DNA from: Pseudomonas sp. RIT-PI-q | GTDB taxonomy: Bacteria; Pseudomonadota; Gammaproteobacteria; Pseudomonadales; Pseudomonadaceae | Assembly: GCF_001297125.1 (NCBI RefSeq) | Contig: NZ_LHPC01000055.1 | Span: 1-64,000, forward strand | Length of the DNA: 64,000 bases | Direction: 5' to 3' | In this document: positions 44,947 through 53,467 of the stretch, in pieces | Numbering within the stretch: the first letter of the stretch is position 1 | How the letters are laid out: each line of letters starts with the position of its first letter | Made by a program: the position numbers and the translations under genes | The notes under the pieces: model-generated | Told to the model about the DNA's origin: nothing | What the model saw: the letters and a program-made list of their open reading frames with translations, nothing else | The model's database searches: none

Positions 44947-45912
44947 ATGCGCCCTGTCATTTTGCGTCGTGGTCTGGTCGCTCTGTTTGTTGCGGCTGTC
45001 ACCTTCGGCGCCATTACTCAAGCTCAAGCCGAGACACTTCGGATCGGTTATCAAAAGTACGGCACCCTGGTGCTGCTCAAGGCTAAAGGCACGTTGGAAA
45101 AACGCCTCGCCGCCCAAGGCGTGGACGTGCAATGGACTGAATTCCCCGGTGGCCCGCAACTGCTTGAAGGCCTGAACGTCGGCTCGATCGACTTCGGCGT
45201 TACCGGCGAAACCCCTCCGGTGTTCGCTCAAGCGGCCGGCGCCGATCTGCTCTACGTCGCCTACGAACCGCCCGCGCCACACAGCGAAGCGATCCTGGTG
45301 CCGAAGGACTCGCCGATCAAATCGGTGGCCGAGCTCAAAGGCAAGAAAGTCGTCCTGAACAAAGGCTCCAACGTTCACTACCTGCTGGTCCGCGCCCTTG
45401 AAGACGCCGGCCTCAAATACACCGACATCCAGACCGTCTTCCTGCCGCCGGCCGATGCCCGCGCCGCGTTCGAACGTGGCAGCGTTGATGCCTGGGTCAT
45501 TTGGGACCCGTACCAGGCCGCCGCAGAACAGCAGCTGCAAGCACGCACCCTGCGTGATGGCCAAGGCATCGTCGACAACCATCAGTTCTACCTGGCGACC
45601 AAGCCGTATGCGCAGAAAAATCCCGAGGTGATCAAGACCCTCGTGGAAGAAGTGCGCGCGGTCGGTGAGTGGTCCAAAGCCAACCCGGAAGACGTGACCA
45701 AACAAGTCTCGCCACTGCTCGGCCTGCCGGCGGACATCACCCTGACCTCGGTGAAACGCCAGGGCTACGGCGCGCTGTTCCTGACGCCTGAAGTGGTCGC
45801 CGCGCAACAGAAAATCGCCGACAGCTTCTACCAGCTCAAGCTGATTCCGAAGCCGTTGAGCATCAAAGACGTGATCTGGACGCCACCGGCGGCCGTTGCC
45901 AAAGCACCGTAA
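44947..45912 (+). CDS. ssuA: Aliphatic sulfonate ABC transporter, binding protein
   Basis: A 321-residue periplasmic protein that captures alkanesulfonates. Signal peptide MRPVILRRGLVALFVAAV to QAQA, then ETLRIGYQKYGTLVLLKA, WTEFPGGPQLLEGLNVGSID and FGVTGETPPVFAQAAGA, the SsuA pattern. ATG at 44947 with AAGGAG; the frame opens twelve codons earlier but lacks a site. Same strand and operon as ssuD, 25 bases before it. Confidence 0.95.
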   Translation: MRPVILRRGLVALFVAAVTFGAITQAQAETLRIGYQKYGTLVLLKAKGTLEKRLAAQGVDVQWTEFPGGPQLLEGLNVGSIDFGVTGETPPVFAQAAGADLLYVAYEPPAPHSEAILVPKDSPIKSVAELKGKKVVLNKGSNVHYLLVRALEDAGLKYTDIQTVFLPPADARAAFERGSVDAWVIWDPYQAAAEQQLQARTLRDGQGIVDNHQFYLATKPYAQKNPEVIKTLVEEVRAVGEWSKANPEDVTKQVSPLLGLPADITLTSVKRQGYGALFLTPEVVAAQQKIADSFYQLKLIPKPLSIKDVIWTPPAAVAKAP

Positions 45913-45937
45913 TTCGATTCCCTAAGGAGACCACTCC

Positions 45938-47086
45938 ATGAGCCTCAATATCTTCTGGTTCCTGCCTACTCACGGCGACGGCCATTACCTTGGCACCGCC
46001 GAAGGCGCTCGCGCCGTCGACCACGGTTACCTGCAACAAGTCGCGCAAGCGGCGGATCGTCTGGGTTTCGGCGGGGTGCTGATTCCCACCGGTCGCTCCT
46101 GCGAAGATTCGTGGCTGGTGGCGGCATCGCTGATCCCGGTGACCCAGCGTTTGAAATTCCTCGTCGCCCTGCGCCCCGGGATCATTTCCCCGACGGTGGC
46201 CGCGCGTCAGGCTGCAACGCTGGATCGCTTGTCCGGCGGTCGTGCGCTGTTCAACCTGGTAACCGGCGGTGATCCGGAAGAATTGGCTGGCGACGGTTTG
46301 TTCCTGACCCACGAAGAGCGCTATCAGGCCTCGGTGGAATTCACCCGCATCTGGCGTCGTGTGCTGGAAGGCGAAACCGTTGATTACGACGGTCAGCACA
46401 TCAGCGTGAAGGGTGCCAAGTTGCTCTATCCACCGATCCAGCACCCGCGCCCGCCGCTGTACTTCGGCGGCTCTTCGGAAGCGGCGCAGGATCTGGCAGC
46501 CGAGCAGGTGGAAATGGTCCTGACCTGGGGCGAACCACCGGCTGCTGTCGCAGAGAAAATCGAACAGGTGCGTGCCAAAGCGGCGAAGCTTGGCCGTACT
46601 GTGCGCTTCGGTATTCGCCTGCACGTGATCGTCCGTGAAACCAATGAAGAAGCGTGGCAAGCGGCGGATCGCCTGATCTCGCATCTGGATGACGACACCA
46701 TCGCTCGTGCTCAAGCCTCGTTGGCACGCTTCGATTCCGTCGGCCAGCAACGCATGGCCGCGCTGCACGGTGGCAGCCGCGACAACCTCGAAGTCAGCCC
46801 CAACCTGTGGGCCGGCGTTGGCCTGGTGCGCGGCGGTGCCGGCACGGCGCTGGTGGGCGACGGTCCGACCGTGGCGGCCCGCGTGAAGGAATACGCGGAC
46901 TTGGGCATCGACACGTTCATCTTCTCTGGTTATCCACACCTGGAAGAGTCGTACCGCGTCGCCGAATTGCTCTTCCCGCACCTGGACATCGAACGTCCCG
47001 AGCTGCCGAAAAGCGCCGGTTACGTCAGCCCGTTTGGTGAGATGGTCGCCAACGACATCCTCCCCAAAGCCGCGTCGCAGAGCTGA
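45938..47086 (+). CDS. ssuD: FMNH2-dependent alkanesulfonate monooxygenase
   Basis: Splits alkanesulfonates to aldehyde and sulfite with FMNH2 and oxygen. The 382-residue luciferase-like protein matches E. coli SsuD (381): [19 protein letters not shown] start, [16 protein letters not shown] containing the conserved active-site Cys54-type cysteine, [12 protein letters not shown]-type [24 protein letters not shown] and [15 protein letters not shown] precedes the ATG. The sulfite feeds cysteine synthesis. Confidence 0.97.
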   Translation: MSLNIFWFLPTHGDGHYLGTAEGARAVDHGYLQQVAQAADRLGFGGVLIPTGRSCEDSWLVAASLIPVTQRLKFLVALRPGIISPTVAARQAATLDRLSGGRALFNLVTGGDPEELAGDGLFLTHEERYQASVEFTRIWRRVLEGETVDYDGQHISVKGAKLLYPPIQHPRPPLYFGGSSEAAQDLAAEQVEMVLTWGEPPAAVAEKIEQVRAKAAKLGRTVRFGIRLHVIVRETNEEAWQAADRLISHLDDDTIARAQASLARFDSVGQQRMAALHGGSRDNLEVSPNLWAGVGLVRGGAGTALVGDGPTVAARVKEYADLGIDTFIFSGYPHLEESYRVAELLFPHLDIERPELPKSAGYVSPFGEMVANDILPKAASQS

Positions 47087-47094
47087 GGCGCGCC

Positions 47095-47877
47095 ATGAAG
47101 AAAATCATCCACAACCTCGCACCCTGGGCGTTGCCGGTGTTGCTGTTGGCGGTGTGGCAGTTGTCGGTGTCGGCGGGCTGGTTGTCGACGCGGATTCTGC
47201 CGGCACCCATTGCGGTCATCGAAGCCGGCGTGAGCCTGGTGCGCAGCGGCGAAATCTGGACGCACTTGGCGATCAGCGGCTGGCGTGCTGCGCTGGGCTT
47301 TGCCATCGGCGGCGGCATCGGCCTGACATTGGGCTTCATCACCGGCCTGTCGAAATGGGGCGAACGCCTGCTCGACAGTTCGGTGCAGATGATCCGCAAC
47401 GTGCCGCACCTGGCGCTGATTCCGCTGGTGATCCTGTGGTTCGGCATCGATGAGTCGGCGAAGATTTTTCTGGTAGCGCTGGGCACCTTGTTCCCGATCT
47501 ACCTCAACACCTATCACGGCATCCGCAACGTCGACCCGGCGCTGGTGGAAATGTCCCGCAGTTATGGCTTGTCCGGCTTCTTCCTGTTCTGGCAAGTGGT
47601 TCTGCCAGGGGCGGTGCCTTCCCTCCTGGTCGGGGTGCGTTTCGCCCCGGGCTTCCTGTGGCTGACGCTGATCGTCGCGGAAACCATTTCCGCCAGTTCC
47701 GGCATTGGTTACCTGGCGATGAATGCCCGGGAGTTCTTGCAGACTGACGTGGTGGTGCTGGCGATTTTGTTGTACGCGGTGCTCGGCAAACTGGCCGACC
47801 TCGCGGCCCGTGGACTGGAACGCGTGTGGCTGCGCTGGCATCCGGCCTATCAGGTTGTTAAAGGAGGTGCCGCATGA
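47095..47877 (+). CDS. ssuC: Aliphatic sulfonate ABC transporter, permease
   Basis: A 260-residue inner-membrane permease with five to six spans and the EAA loop [22 protein letters not shown]. Eight bases after ssuD and four bases overlapping ssuB, so translationally coupled. Standard size. Confidence 0.95.
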   Translation: MKKIIHNLAPWALPVLLLAVWQLSVSAGWLSTRILPAPIAVIEAGVSLVRSGEIWTHLAISGWRAALGFAIGGGIGLTLGFITGLSKWGERLLDSSVQMIRNVPHLALIPLVILWFGIDESAKIFLVALGTLFPIYLNTYHGIRNVDPALVEMSRSYGLSGFFLFWQVVLPGAVPSLLVGVRFAPGFLWLTLIVAETISASSGIGYLAMNAREFLQTDVVVLAILLYAVLGKLADLAARGLERVWLRWHPAYQVVKGGAA

Positions 47878-48680
47878 CTGCTCAACAACCTCCACGCCTG
47901 CTGCGCGGTATTCCGCTGGCGGTGCGCAAGCTGCAAAAAAGCTTTGGGTCGCGACAAGTGCTGCGCGAGATCGATCTGCACATTCCAGCAGGTCAGTTTG
48001 TCGCGGTGGTCGGTCGCAGCGGTTGCGGCAAAAGCACCTTGCTGCGTTTGCTCGCCGGCCTCGACAAACCCACGGGCGGTGAATTGCTCGCTGGCTCTGC
48101 GCCGCTCAGCGATGCACGGGAAGACACCCGGCTGATGTTCCAGGAAGCGCGTCTGCTGCCGTGGAAAAAGGTCATCGACAACGTCGGCCTCGGGCTCAAG
48201 GGCAATTGGCGTGCGCAAGCGCTGGAAGCCTTGGAAGCGGTCGGCCTGGCGGATCGCGCCAACGAGTGGCCTGCGGCCTTGTCCGGTGGGCAGAAGCAAC
48301 GTGTGGCCCTGGCCCGCGCGCTGATCCACCAACCGCGCTTGCTGCTGCTGGACGAGCCGCTGGGCGCGCTGGATGCCCTGACCCGAATCGAGATGCAGCA
48401 ACTGATCGAACGGCTCTGGCAGAAGCACGGCTTCACCGTATTGCTGGTGACCCACGACGTCAGTGAGGCGGTGGCGATTGCCGATCGGGTGATCCTCATC
48501 GAAGAGGGCGAAGTCGGCCTCGACCTGCTGGTGGAACTGCCGCGCCCTCGGGTCCGTGGCTCTCATCGGCTGGCGGCGCTGGAAACCGAAGTCCTCAACC
48601 GCGTGCTGGCGCTGCCCGGCCAACCGCCGGAACCGGAACCCGTTTCACCATTGCCCACGCAACTGCGCTGGGCTCAATAA
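47874..48680 (+). CDS. ssuB: Aliphatic sulfonate ABC transporter, ATP-binding protein
   Basis: A 268-residue ATPase: Walker [10 protein letters not shown] near residue 48, signature [15 protein letters not shown], Walker [16 protein letters not shown] and a His switch ([11 protein letters not shown]). The C-terminal tail is longer than in most relatives and ends [17 protein letters not shown], as in Pseudomonas SsuB. GGAGGT precedes the ATG, inside ssuC. Confidence 0.95.
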   Translation: MTAQQPPRLLRGIPLAVRKLQKSFGSRQVLREIDLHIPAGQFVAVVGRSGCGKSTLLRLLAGLDKPTGGELLAGSAPLSDAREDTRLMFQEARLLPWKKVIDNVGLGLKGNWRAQALEALEAVGLADRANEWPAALSGGQKQRVALARALIHQPRLLLLDEPLGALDALTRIEMQQLIERLWQKHGFTVLLVTHDVSEAVAIADRVILIEEGEVGLDLLVELPRPRVRGSHRLAALETEVLNRVLALPGQPPEPEPVSPLPTQLRWAQ

Positions 48681-48713
48681 CTCAAGCTTGTATCAACGAC
48701 AGGAATCAACACC

Positions 48714-48929
48714 ATGACGATTAAAGCCATCAACGTGCGCAACCAGTTCAAAGGCTCGATCAAGGAAATCGTTCTCGGCGACGTGCTTTCGGAAATCGAC
48801 GTGCAGACCGCTTCCGGCATCGTGACGTCGGTGATCACCACTCGCTCGGTGAAAGAGCTGGAACTGGTGGTCGGCAGCGAAGTGATCGCCTTCGTGAAAT
48901 CCACCGAGGTGTCGATCGCCAAGTTGTAA
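48714..48929 (+). CDS. ssuF: Molybdopterin-binding (Mop/TOBE) protein SsuF
   Basis: A 71-residue single Mop domain (MTIKAINVRNQFKGSIKEI, SVITTRSVKEL). In P. putida S-313 ssuF is needed for growth on sulfonates and sulfate esters, but how it works is unclear; Mop domains bind molybdate or similar oxyanions. It closes the ssu operon, 33 bases after ssuB, and is followed by a terminator. Pseudomonas-type ssu clusters have it, E. coli does not. Confidence 0.92.
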   Translation: MTIKAINVRNQFKGSIKEIVLGDVLSEIDVQTASGIVTSVITTRSVKELELVVGSEVIAFVKSTEVSIAKL

Positions 48930-48946
48930 GCGCGTGCGCAAACAAC

Positions 48947-48982
48947 AACCCCGAAGGGTGTGAACCCTTCGGGGTTTTTTTT
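48947..48982 (+). terminator. ssu operon terminator
   Basis: AACCCCGAAGGG and CCCTTCGGGGTT arms, then TTTTTT. Confidence 0.92.
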
Positions 48983-49009
48983 GTGCATGGCTTGAACTCA
49001 GCGGTGTAG

Positions 49010-49104
49010 CCATCGCGGGCAAGCCCGCTCCCACAGGTTTATCTGTTGCTCATAAAATCTGTGTGCACTGGAGATCCTTGTGGGAGCGGGCTTGCCCGCG
49101 ATGA
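49010..49104. repeat. REP doublet (G-type core)
   Basis: Inverted copies of CATCGCGGGCAAGCCCGCT between the ssu terminator and the TetR gene. Confidence 0.9.
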
Positions 49105-49118
49105 GGGCAGTGAGCTCG

Positions 49119-49751
49119 CTAGAGATTCCGCTTGGGTAAATAGGTTGGTAAGTACAACCCCAAATACGCATCGAACACCCGCATGCCTTCTTCGGCCATG
49201 CGCGGGGTGATCTGCCCGTGTTGTTGCACTGAACGGGCGTACACGCGGTCACCCAGTTCCATGGCCAGGGCAAACACATCGACATCGGTCGGCAGCCTCG
49301 GCAGTTCGAAGTGGTGGTCGAAGAGTTTGTGCATCAGGTCGCCGAGCTCGATGTCGTGCTGGCGGTCGGCCTGGGTCACTTCGGTGAGGCCGTGCTGGGC
49401 AAGAATCAATTGGCGGGCGGCGGCGTCTTCGTCGTAGATGTCGAGCATGCGTTGTTCGACCAGGCGCGACAGATCACGCCAGCCGCTGAGGGCTTCGTGG
49501 TTGATCGGCGCTTGCAGGCAGGCGCGAAACGCTGCGTGGACGTCGGCAGTCAGGGCTTCGAGCAGGGCCGGGACGCTGGCGAAGAAGTGGTAGACGGAGG
49601 AGGGCGGGATCTCCGCGCGCTCGGCGACGCTGTAGATCGACAGGCTGGCCACACCTTCGGCAGCCAGCAGCGTGCGGGCGGCATCGAGTATCGAATCGAT
49701 CCGGGCCTGGCTGCGTGCGCGGGGTTTGCGTGGGGTGGCGAGTCGGGTCAT
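49119..49751 (-). CDS. TetR family transcriptional regulator
   Basis: A 210-residue regulator. Helix-turn-helix in residues about 20-65 (IDSILDAARTLLAAEGVASL, then VAERAEIPPSSVYHFFAS); the C-terminal part is a helical ligand domain. ATG at 49751 has AGGAG; the longer frame would run through a REP doublet and is not real. It lies between the ssu and spu clusters on the opposite strand; in P. putida a TetR gene also follows ssuF. Target and ligand are not shown; it could serve either cluster. Confidence 0.88.
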   Translation of the reverse strand: MTRLATPRKPRARSQARIDSILDAARTLLAAEGVASLSIYSVAERAEIPPSSVYHFFASVPALLEALTADVHAAFRACLQAPINHEALSGWRDLSRLVEQRMLDIYDEDAAARQLILAQHGLTEVTQADRQHDIELGDLMHKLFDHHFELPRLPTDVDVFALAMELGDRVYARSVQQHGQITPRMAEEGMRVFDAYLGLYLPTYLPKRNL

Positions 49752-49812
49752 TGAAGTCTCCTGCGGGGCAGCGGGCATTGTACGAGGCGGGTTGTGTGTT
49801 GTCTGCCAGGAC

Positions 49813-49907
49813 GCCATCGCGGGCAGCCCGCTCCCACAGGTATCGTCTGTGAACACAAAATTTGTGGTCGACAACAATCCTTGTGGGAGCGGGCTTGCCT
49901 GCGATCC
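49813..49907. repeat. REP doublet (G-type core, decayed)
   Basis: As other G-type doublets but the left copy has lost one base (GGGCAGCCCG) and the right has GCCTGC for GCCCGC. Confidence 0.85.
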
Positions 49908-49921
49908 GCCGCAGGCGGCCA

Positions 49922-49960
49922 TAAAAAAACGCCGCAAGCCTTATCAGCCTGCGGCGTTCT
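49922..49960 (-). terminator. Terminator of the leftward glutamate-polyamine ligase gene
   Basis: On the minus strand AACGCCGCAGGC and its partner GCTTGCGGCGTT are followed by TTTTTTT, 18 bases after the stop. Confidence 0.85.
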
Positions 49961-49977
49961 CGTTTTACTGCAACCGC

Positions 49978-51354
49978 TTACACGGTATGCAAGTACCAGT
50001 TGTACTCAAGGTCGGAGATGGAGTGTTCGAACTCCTCCAGCTCGCTTTCCTTACAGGCCACGAAGATATCGATGTATTTCGGATCGATGTACTTGGCCAT
50101 GACTTCGCTGTCGTCCAGCTCGCGCAGTGCATCGCGCAGGTTGTTCGGCAGGCTTTGCTCGTTCTGCTCGTAGCTGTTGCCTTCCACGGGTGCGCCAGGC
50201 TCGATCTTGTTGGTCAGGCCGTGGTGCCCGCCTGCCAGGACCGAAGCCATCAGCAGGTACGGGTGGGCATCGGCGCCGGCAACGCGGTGTTCGATACGCA
50301 CGGCATCGGACGAGCCGGTCGGTACGCGAATCGCCACGGTGCGGTTGTCCAGGCCCCAGCACGGCGAGTTCGGCACGTAGAACTGTGCGCCGAAACGACG
50401 GTAGGAGTTAACGTTCGGGCAGAGGAAAGCCATCTGCGCCGGTAGGGTCTCGAGCACACCGCCGATCGCGTGACGCAGTGCGGCGTTCTGCTCGGGATCC
50501 TCGCTGGCAAAAATGTTTTTGCCATCTTTATCAAGAATCGAGATGTGGACGTGCAGACCGTTGCCCGCCTGGCCCGGGTAAGGCTTGGCCATGAAGGTGG
50601 TGTCCATCTCATGGTCGTAGGCGATGTTCTTGATCAGACGCTTGAGCAGGACCGCGTAGTCGCAGGCCTTGATCGGGTCGGCCACGTGGTGCAGGTTCAC
50701 TTCGAACTGCGCCGGGGCACTTTCCTTGACGATCGCGTCGGCAGGGATGCCTTGCTCTTTCGCACCTTCCAGAATGTCCTGGAGGCAGTCGACGTATTCG
50801 TCGAGGTCGTCGATCAGGTAAACCTGTGTCGAGTGCGGGCGTTTGCCGGAGATCGGCGAGCGCGGTGGTTGTGGGCGACCGTTTACGTTCTCCTGGTCGA
50901 TCAGGTAGAACTCCAGTTCGAACGCGGCGCAGATAGTCAGGCCCATCTCATCGAACTTGGTAACAACTTGACGCAAGACTTCACGGGGATCCGCGAAGAA
51001 AGGTTCACCTTCGAGTTCGTGCATGGTCATTAACAGTTGCGCGGTAGGGCGCTTCTGCCAAGGCTCGTTGCACAGGGTGTCAGGGATTGGATAGCAGATT
51101 CGGTCAGCATCGCCGATGTCCAGGCCCAGGCCGGTGCTTTCCACCGTCGAGCCATTGATATCCAGAGCAAATAGAGAGGCCGGCAGGTTGATGCCTTTCT
51201 CGTAAACCTTGTGGAGGCTGGTGCGTTCAATGCGCTTGCCGCGCACCACACCATTCATATCCGCAATCAGAAGGTCAACGTACAGAACCTCAGGATGTTC
51301 CTTAAGGAACGCGTTCGCTTCGTTAAGCTGAACGGCACGCGGGGGTACCGACAT
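49978..51354 (-). CDS. spuI: Glutamine synthetase-like gamma-glutamylpolyamine synthetase (SpuI/PuuA type)
   Basis: A 458-residue GS-family ligase that couples glutamate to putrescine or a related amine with ATP. Metal and substrate segments are visible: AAFELEFYLID (Glu pair), AQFEVNLHH, GNGLHVHISILD and RIEHRVAGADAHPY. It is shorter than true glutamine synthetase and lacks the GlnA adenylylation tyrosine context (no NLY-P loop). AAAGGTG precedes the ATG. By position, divergent from spuA-spuB, it corresponds to spuI of P. aeruginosa. Reads away from the rest of the cluster. Confidence 0.88.
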   Translation of the reverse strand: MSVPPRAVQLNEANAFLKEHPEVLYVDLLIADMNGVVRGKRIERTSLHKVYEKGINLPASLFALDINGSTVESTGLGLDIGDADRICYPIPDTLCNEPWQKRPTAQLLMTMHELEGEPFFADPREVLRQVVTKFDEMGLTICAAFELEFYLIDQENVNGRPQPPRSPISGKRPHSTQVYLIDDLDEYVDCLQDILEGAKEQGIPADAIVKESAPAQFEVNLHHVADPIKACDYAVLLKRLIKNIAYDHEMDTTFMAKPYPGQAGNGLHVHISILDKDGKNIFASEDPEQNAALRHAIGGVLETLPAQMAFLCPNVNSYRRFGAQFYVPNSPCWGLDNRTVAIRVPTGSSDAVRIEHRVAGADAHPYLLMASVLAGGHHGLTNKIEPGAPVEGNSYEQNEQSLPNNLRDALRELDDSEVMAKYIDPKYIDIFVACKESELEEFEHSISDLEYNWYLHTV

Positions 51355-51632
51355 GATGCAACACCTTTGTTGTTAAAAATATCAATCATTGATCTCTTCG
51401 GATTCCAGTCAACCCGAACGGCATGCCGAAGTCAAGCGAGGCCTTTTTTGCCCTAAAAAAGCGCTCGTAGGGCTTTTTTGAGGCACTTTGGGGCGTTTTT
51501 ATGCCTTTGAGCGCTTTGGCGGCCGCGGGCTTGAGCGGGCCGTGTTGTATTTTTTACGGGGGTGTTGTGTAAAAAAATGAACAAGGCTAAGCTCGATTCA
51601 AACCCATAACACCAATAATACCGGGGTGCTTC
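51355..51632. promoter_or_regulatory. Divergent promoter region of spuI and the spuA relic/spuB
   Basis: About 280 bases. An AAAAAAGC/GCTTTTTT inverted repeat (51455-51478) has both an A-run and a T-run, so it could act as a weak attenuator in either direction. AT-rich stretch TGTGTAAAAAAATG near 51566. No clear operator recognised. Confidence 0.45.
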
Positions 51633-52013
51633 ATGTCTCGCCCGACGTTAATCGGCGTCACCGACTGCTCAAGGCAGATCGGTCTGCATGCTTACCACAT
51701 CAGTGGCGATCCCTACGTTCACGCTCAGGCCTGCGTTGCCAACGGTGTGCCGTCGACTCTTTCTTCCCCGGTAATTTGGCGGGCACCGTCCGATATTCTG
51801 GACGGTCTGCACGACATTCTCTTTACCGACTCTACTTCCAATATAGAACCGTTTCACGGTGGCGGCCCAGCCAATGCGTCGGGCGCTGCTCATGATTCTG
51901 TACGCGTTACTTTACGCCCGATTTACCACGCTATTGTCGAGGCGGGTATTTGTGCGCGGCAATTGCAGTGGCAATCTGTATCACGCGACGCCGATGCGTC
52001 AAACAACGCCTGA
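51633..52013 (+). pseudogene. spuA: spuA relic (gamma-glutamyl-GABA/polyamine hydrolase, class I amidotransferase) lacking its catalytic core
   Basis: A 126-residue frame that begins like SpuA/PuuD (MSRPTLIGVTDC, then GLHAYHISGD and DILDGLHDILFTDSTSNIEPFH) but stops matching where the nucleophile loop GICRG should come; only GICARQ remains. The roughly 120 residues with the catalytic Cys, His and Glu are gone and the frame ends RDADASNNA, which I recall as the C-terminus of intact relatives. Normal length is about 250-260. The conserved glycine of FTGSPSN is Asp. An interior deletion joining both ends explains this. It is still open and precedes spuB by 37 bases, but cannot be an active hydrolase. 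Confidence 0.8.
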
Positions 52014-52050
52014 CTTATAAGAGTCAGGAAACTCAGCCTATGAGGCATTT

Positions 52051-53409
52051 ATGAGTCACAACCTCGACCAGCTCACCGATTGGTTGAAAGACCACAAGAT
52101 CACAGAAGTCGAATGCATGATCGCCGACTTGACCGGAATCACTCGGGGCAAAATTTCGCCGACCAACAAGTTCATTGCCGAAAAGGGCATGCGCCTGCCC
52201 GAGAGCGTTCTGTTGCAGACCGTGACCGGCGACTATGTCGAAGACGACATCTATTACGAACTGCTCGACCCGGCCGACATCGACATGATCTGCCGCCCCG
52301 ACGCGAACGCGGTGTTCCTCGTGCCGTGGGCCATCGAGCCCACCGCCCAGGTGATCCACGACACCTACGACAAGCAGGGCAACCCGATCGAGCTGTCGCC
52401 GCGCAACGTGCTCAAGAAGGTCCTGAAACTCTATGCCGACAAAGGCTGGCAGCCGATCGTGGCGCCGGAAATGGAGTTTTACCTGACCAAGCGCAGCGAC
52501 GACCCGGACTATCCGTTGCAGCCGCCAATCGGCCGCTCCGGGCGCCCGGAAATCGGTCGCCAGTCGTTTTCGATTGAAGCGGCGAACGAATTCGATCCGT
52601 TGTTTGAAGACGTCTACGACTGGTGCGAATTGCAGGAGCTGGACCTCGACACGCTGATCCACGAGGACGGCACGGCGCAGATGGAAATCAACTTCCGTCA
52701 CGGCGATGCCTTGTCCCTGGCCGACCAGATCCTGGTGTTCAAGCGCACCATGCGCGAAGCCGCGCTGAAGCACGACGTGGCGGCGACCTTCATGGCCAAA
52801 CCCATGACCGGCGAGCCGGGCAGCGCGATGCACTTGCACCAGAGCATCATCGACATCGAGACCGGCAAGAACGTCTTCTCCAATGAAGACGGGACCATGA
52901 GCCAACTGTTCCTGAACCACATCGGTGGCTTGCAGAAACTGATCCCCGAGCTGTTGCCGCTGTTCGCGCCGAACGTCAATTCGTTCCGCCGCTTCCTGCC
53001 GGACACCTCGGCACCGGTGAACGTGGAATGGGGCGAAGAGAACCGCACCGTGGGCCTGCGGGTGCCGGATGCCGGGCCACAAAACCGTCGGGTGGAAAAC
53101 CGCCTGCCGGGCGCCGACGCCAACCCGTACCTGGCGATTGCCGCGAGCCTGCTCTGCGGTTACGTCGGCATGGTCGAAGGCTTGAACCCAAGTGCGCCGG
53201 TGGTGGGGCGTGGCTATGAACGCCGCAACCTGCGCCTGCCACTGACCATCGAAGACGCGCTGGAACGCATGGAAAACAGCGCGACCATCGAGAAATACCT
53301 GGGCAAGAAATTCATCACTGGCTACGTCGCGGTCAAGCGGGCCGAGCATGAAAACTTCAAGCGCGTGATCAGTTCGTGGGAGCGGGAATTCCTGCTCTTC
53401 GCCGTCTGA
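52051..53409 (+). CDS. spuB: Glutamine synthetase-like gamma-glutamylpolyamine synthetase (SpuB/PuuA type)
   Basis: A 452-residue GS-family ligase, paralogue of the divergent gene. Key segments: VAPEMEFYLTK, AQMEINFRH, GSAMHLHQSI, FAPNVNSFRRFLP and RVENRLPGADANPYLA. It probably adds glutamate to putrescine or diaminopropane in polyamine breakdown; the P. aeruginosa homologue SpuB takes part in spermidine and putrescine use. GAGG precedes the ATG. Followed after 58 bases by spuC. Confidence 0.9.
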   Translation: MSHNLDQLTDWLKDHKITEVECMIADLTGITRGKISPTNKFIAEKGMRLPESVLLQTVTGDYVEDDIYYELLDPADIDMICRPDANAVFLVPWAIEPTAQVIHDTYDKQGNPIELSPRNVLKKVLKLYADKGWQPIVAPEMEFYLTKRSDDPDYPLQPPIGRSGRPEIGRQSFSIEAANEFDPLFEDVYDWCELQELDLDTLIHEDGTAQMEINFRHGDALSLADQILVFKRTMREAALKHDVAATFMAKPMTGEPGSAMHLHQSIIDIETGKNVFSNEDGTMSQLFLNHIGGLQKLIPELLPLFAPNVNSFRRFLPDTSAPVNVEWGEENRTVGLRVPDAGPQNRRVENRLPGADANPYLAIAASLLCGYVGMVEGLNPSAPVVGRGYERRNLRLPLTIEDALERMENSATIEKYLGKKFITGYVAVKRAEHENFKRVISSWEREFLLFAV

Positions 53410-53467
53410 TGCGCCGGGCGCGGCTGCACTTGGCCGCGCCCTTCACTGAAATCTTAGGAGAATTCGC

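Noticed and set aside
49752-49937. N-terminal extension of the TetR gene
   Set aside because: It is a translation of the REP doublet; the AGGAG-preceded ATG at 49751 is the natural start.
51480-51540. Sigma-54 promoter in the spuI-spuA divergent region
   Set aside because: GG/GC pairs can be found (for example near 51490) but flanking bases do not fit the consensus.
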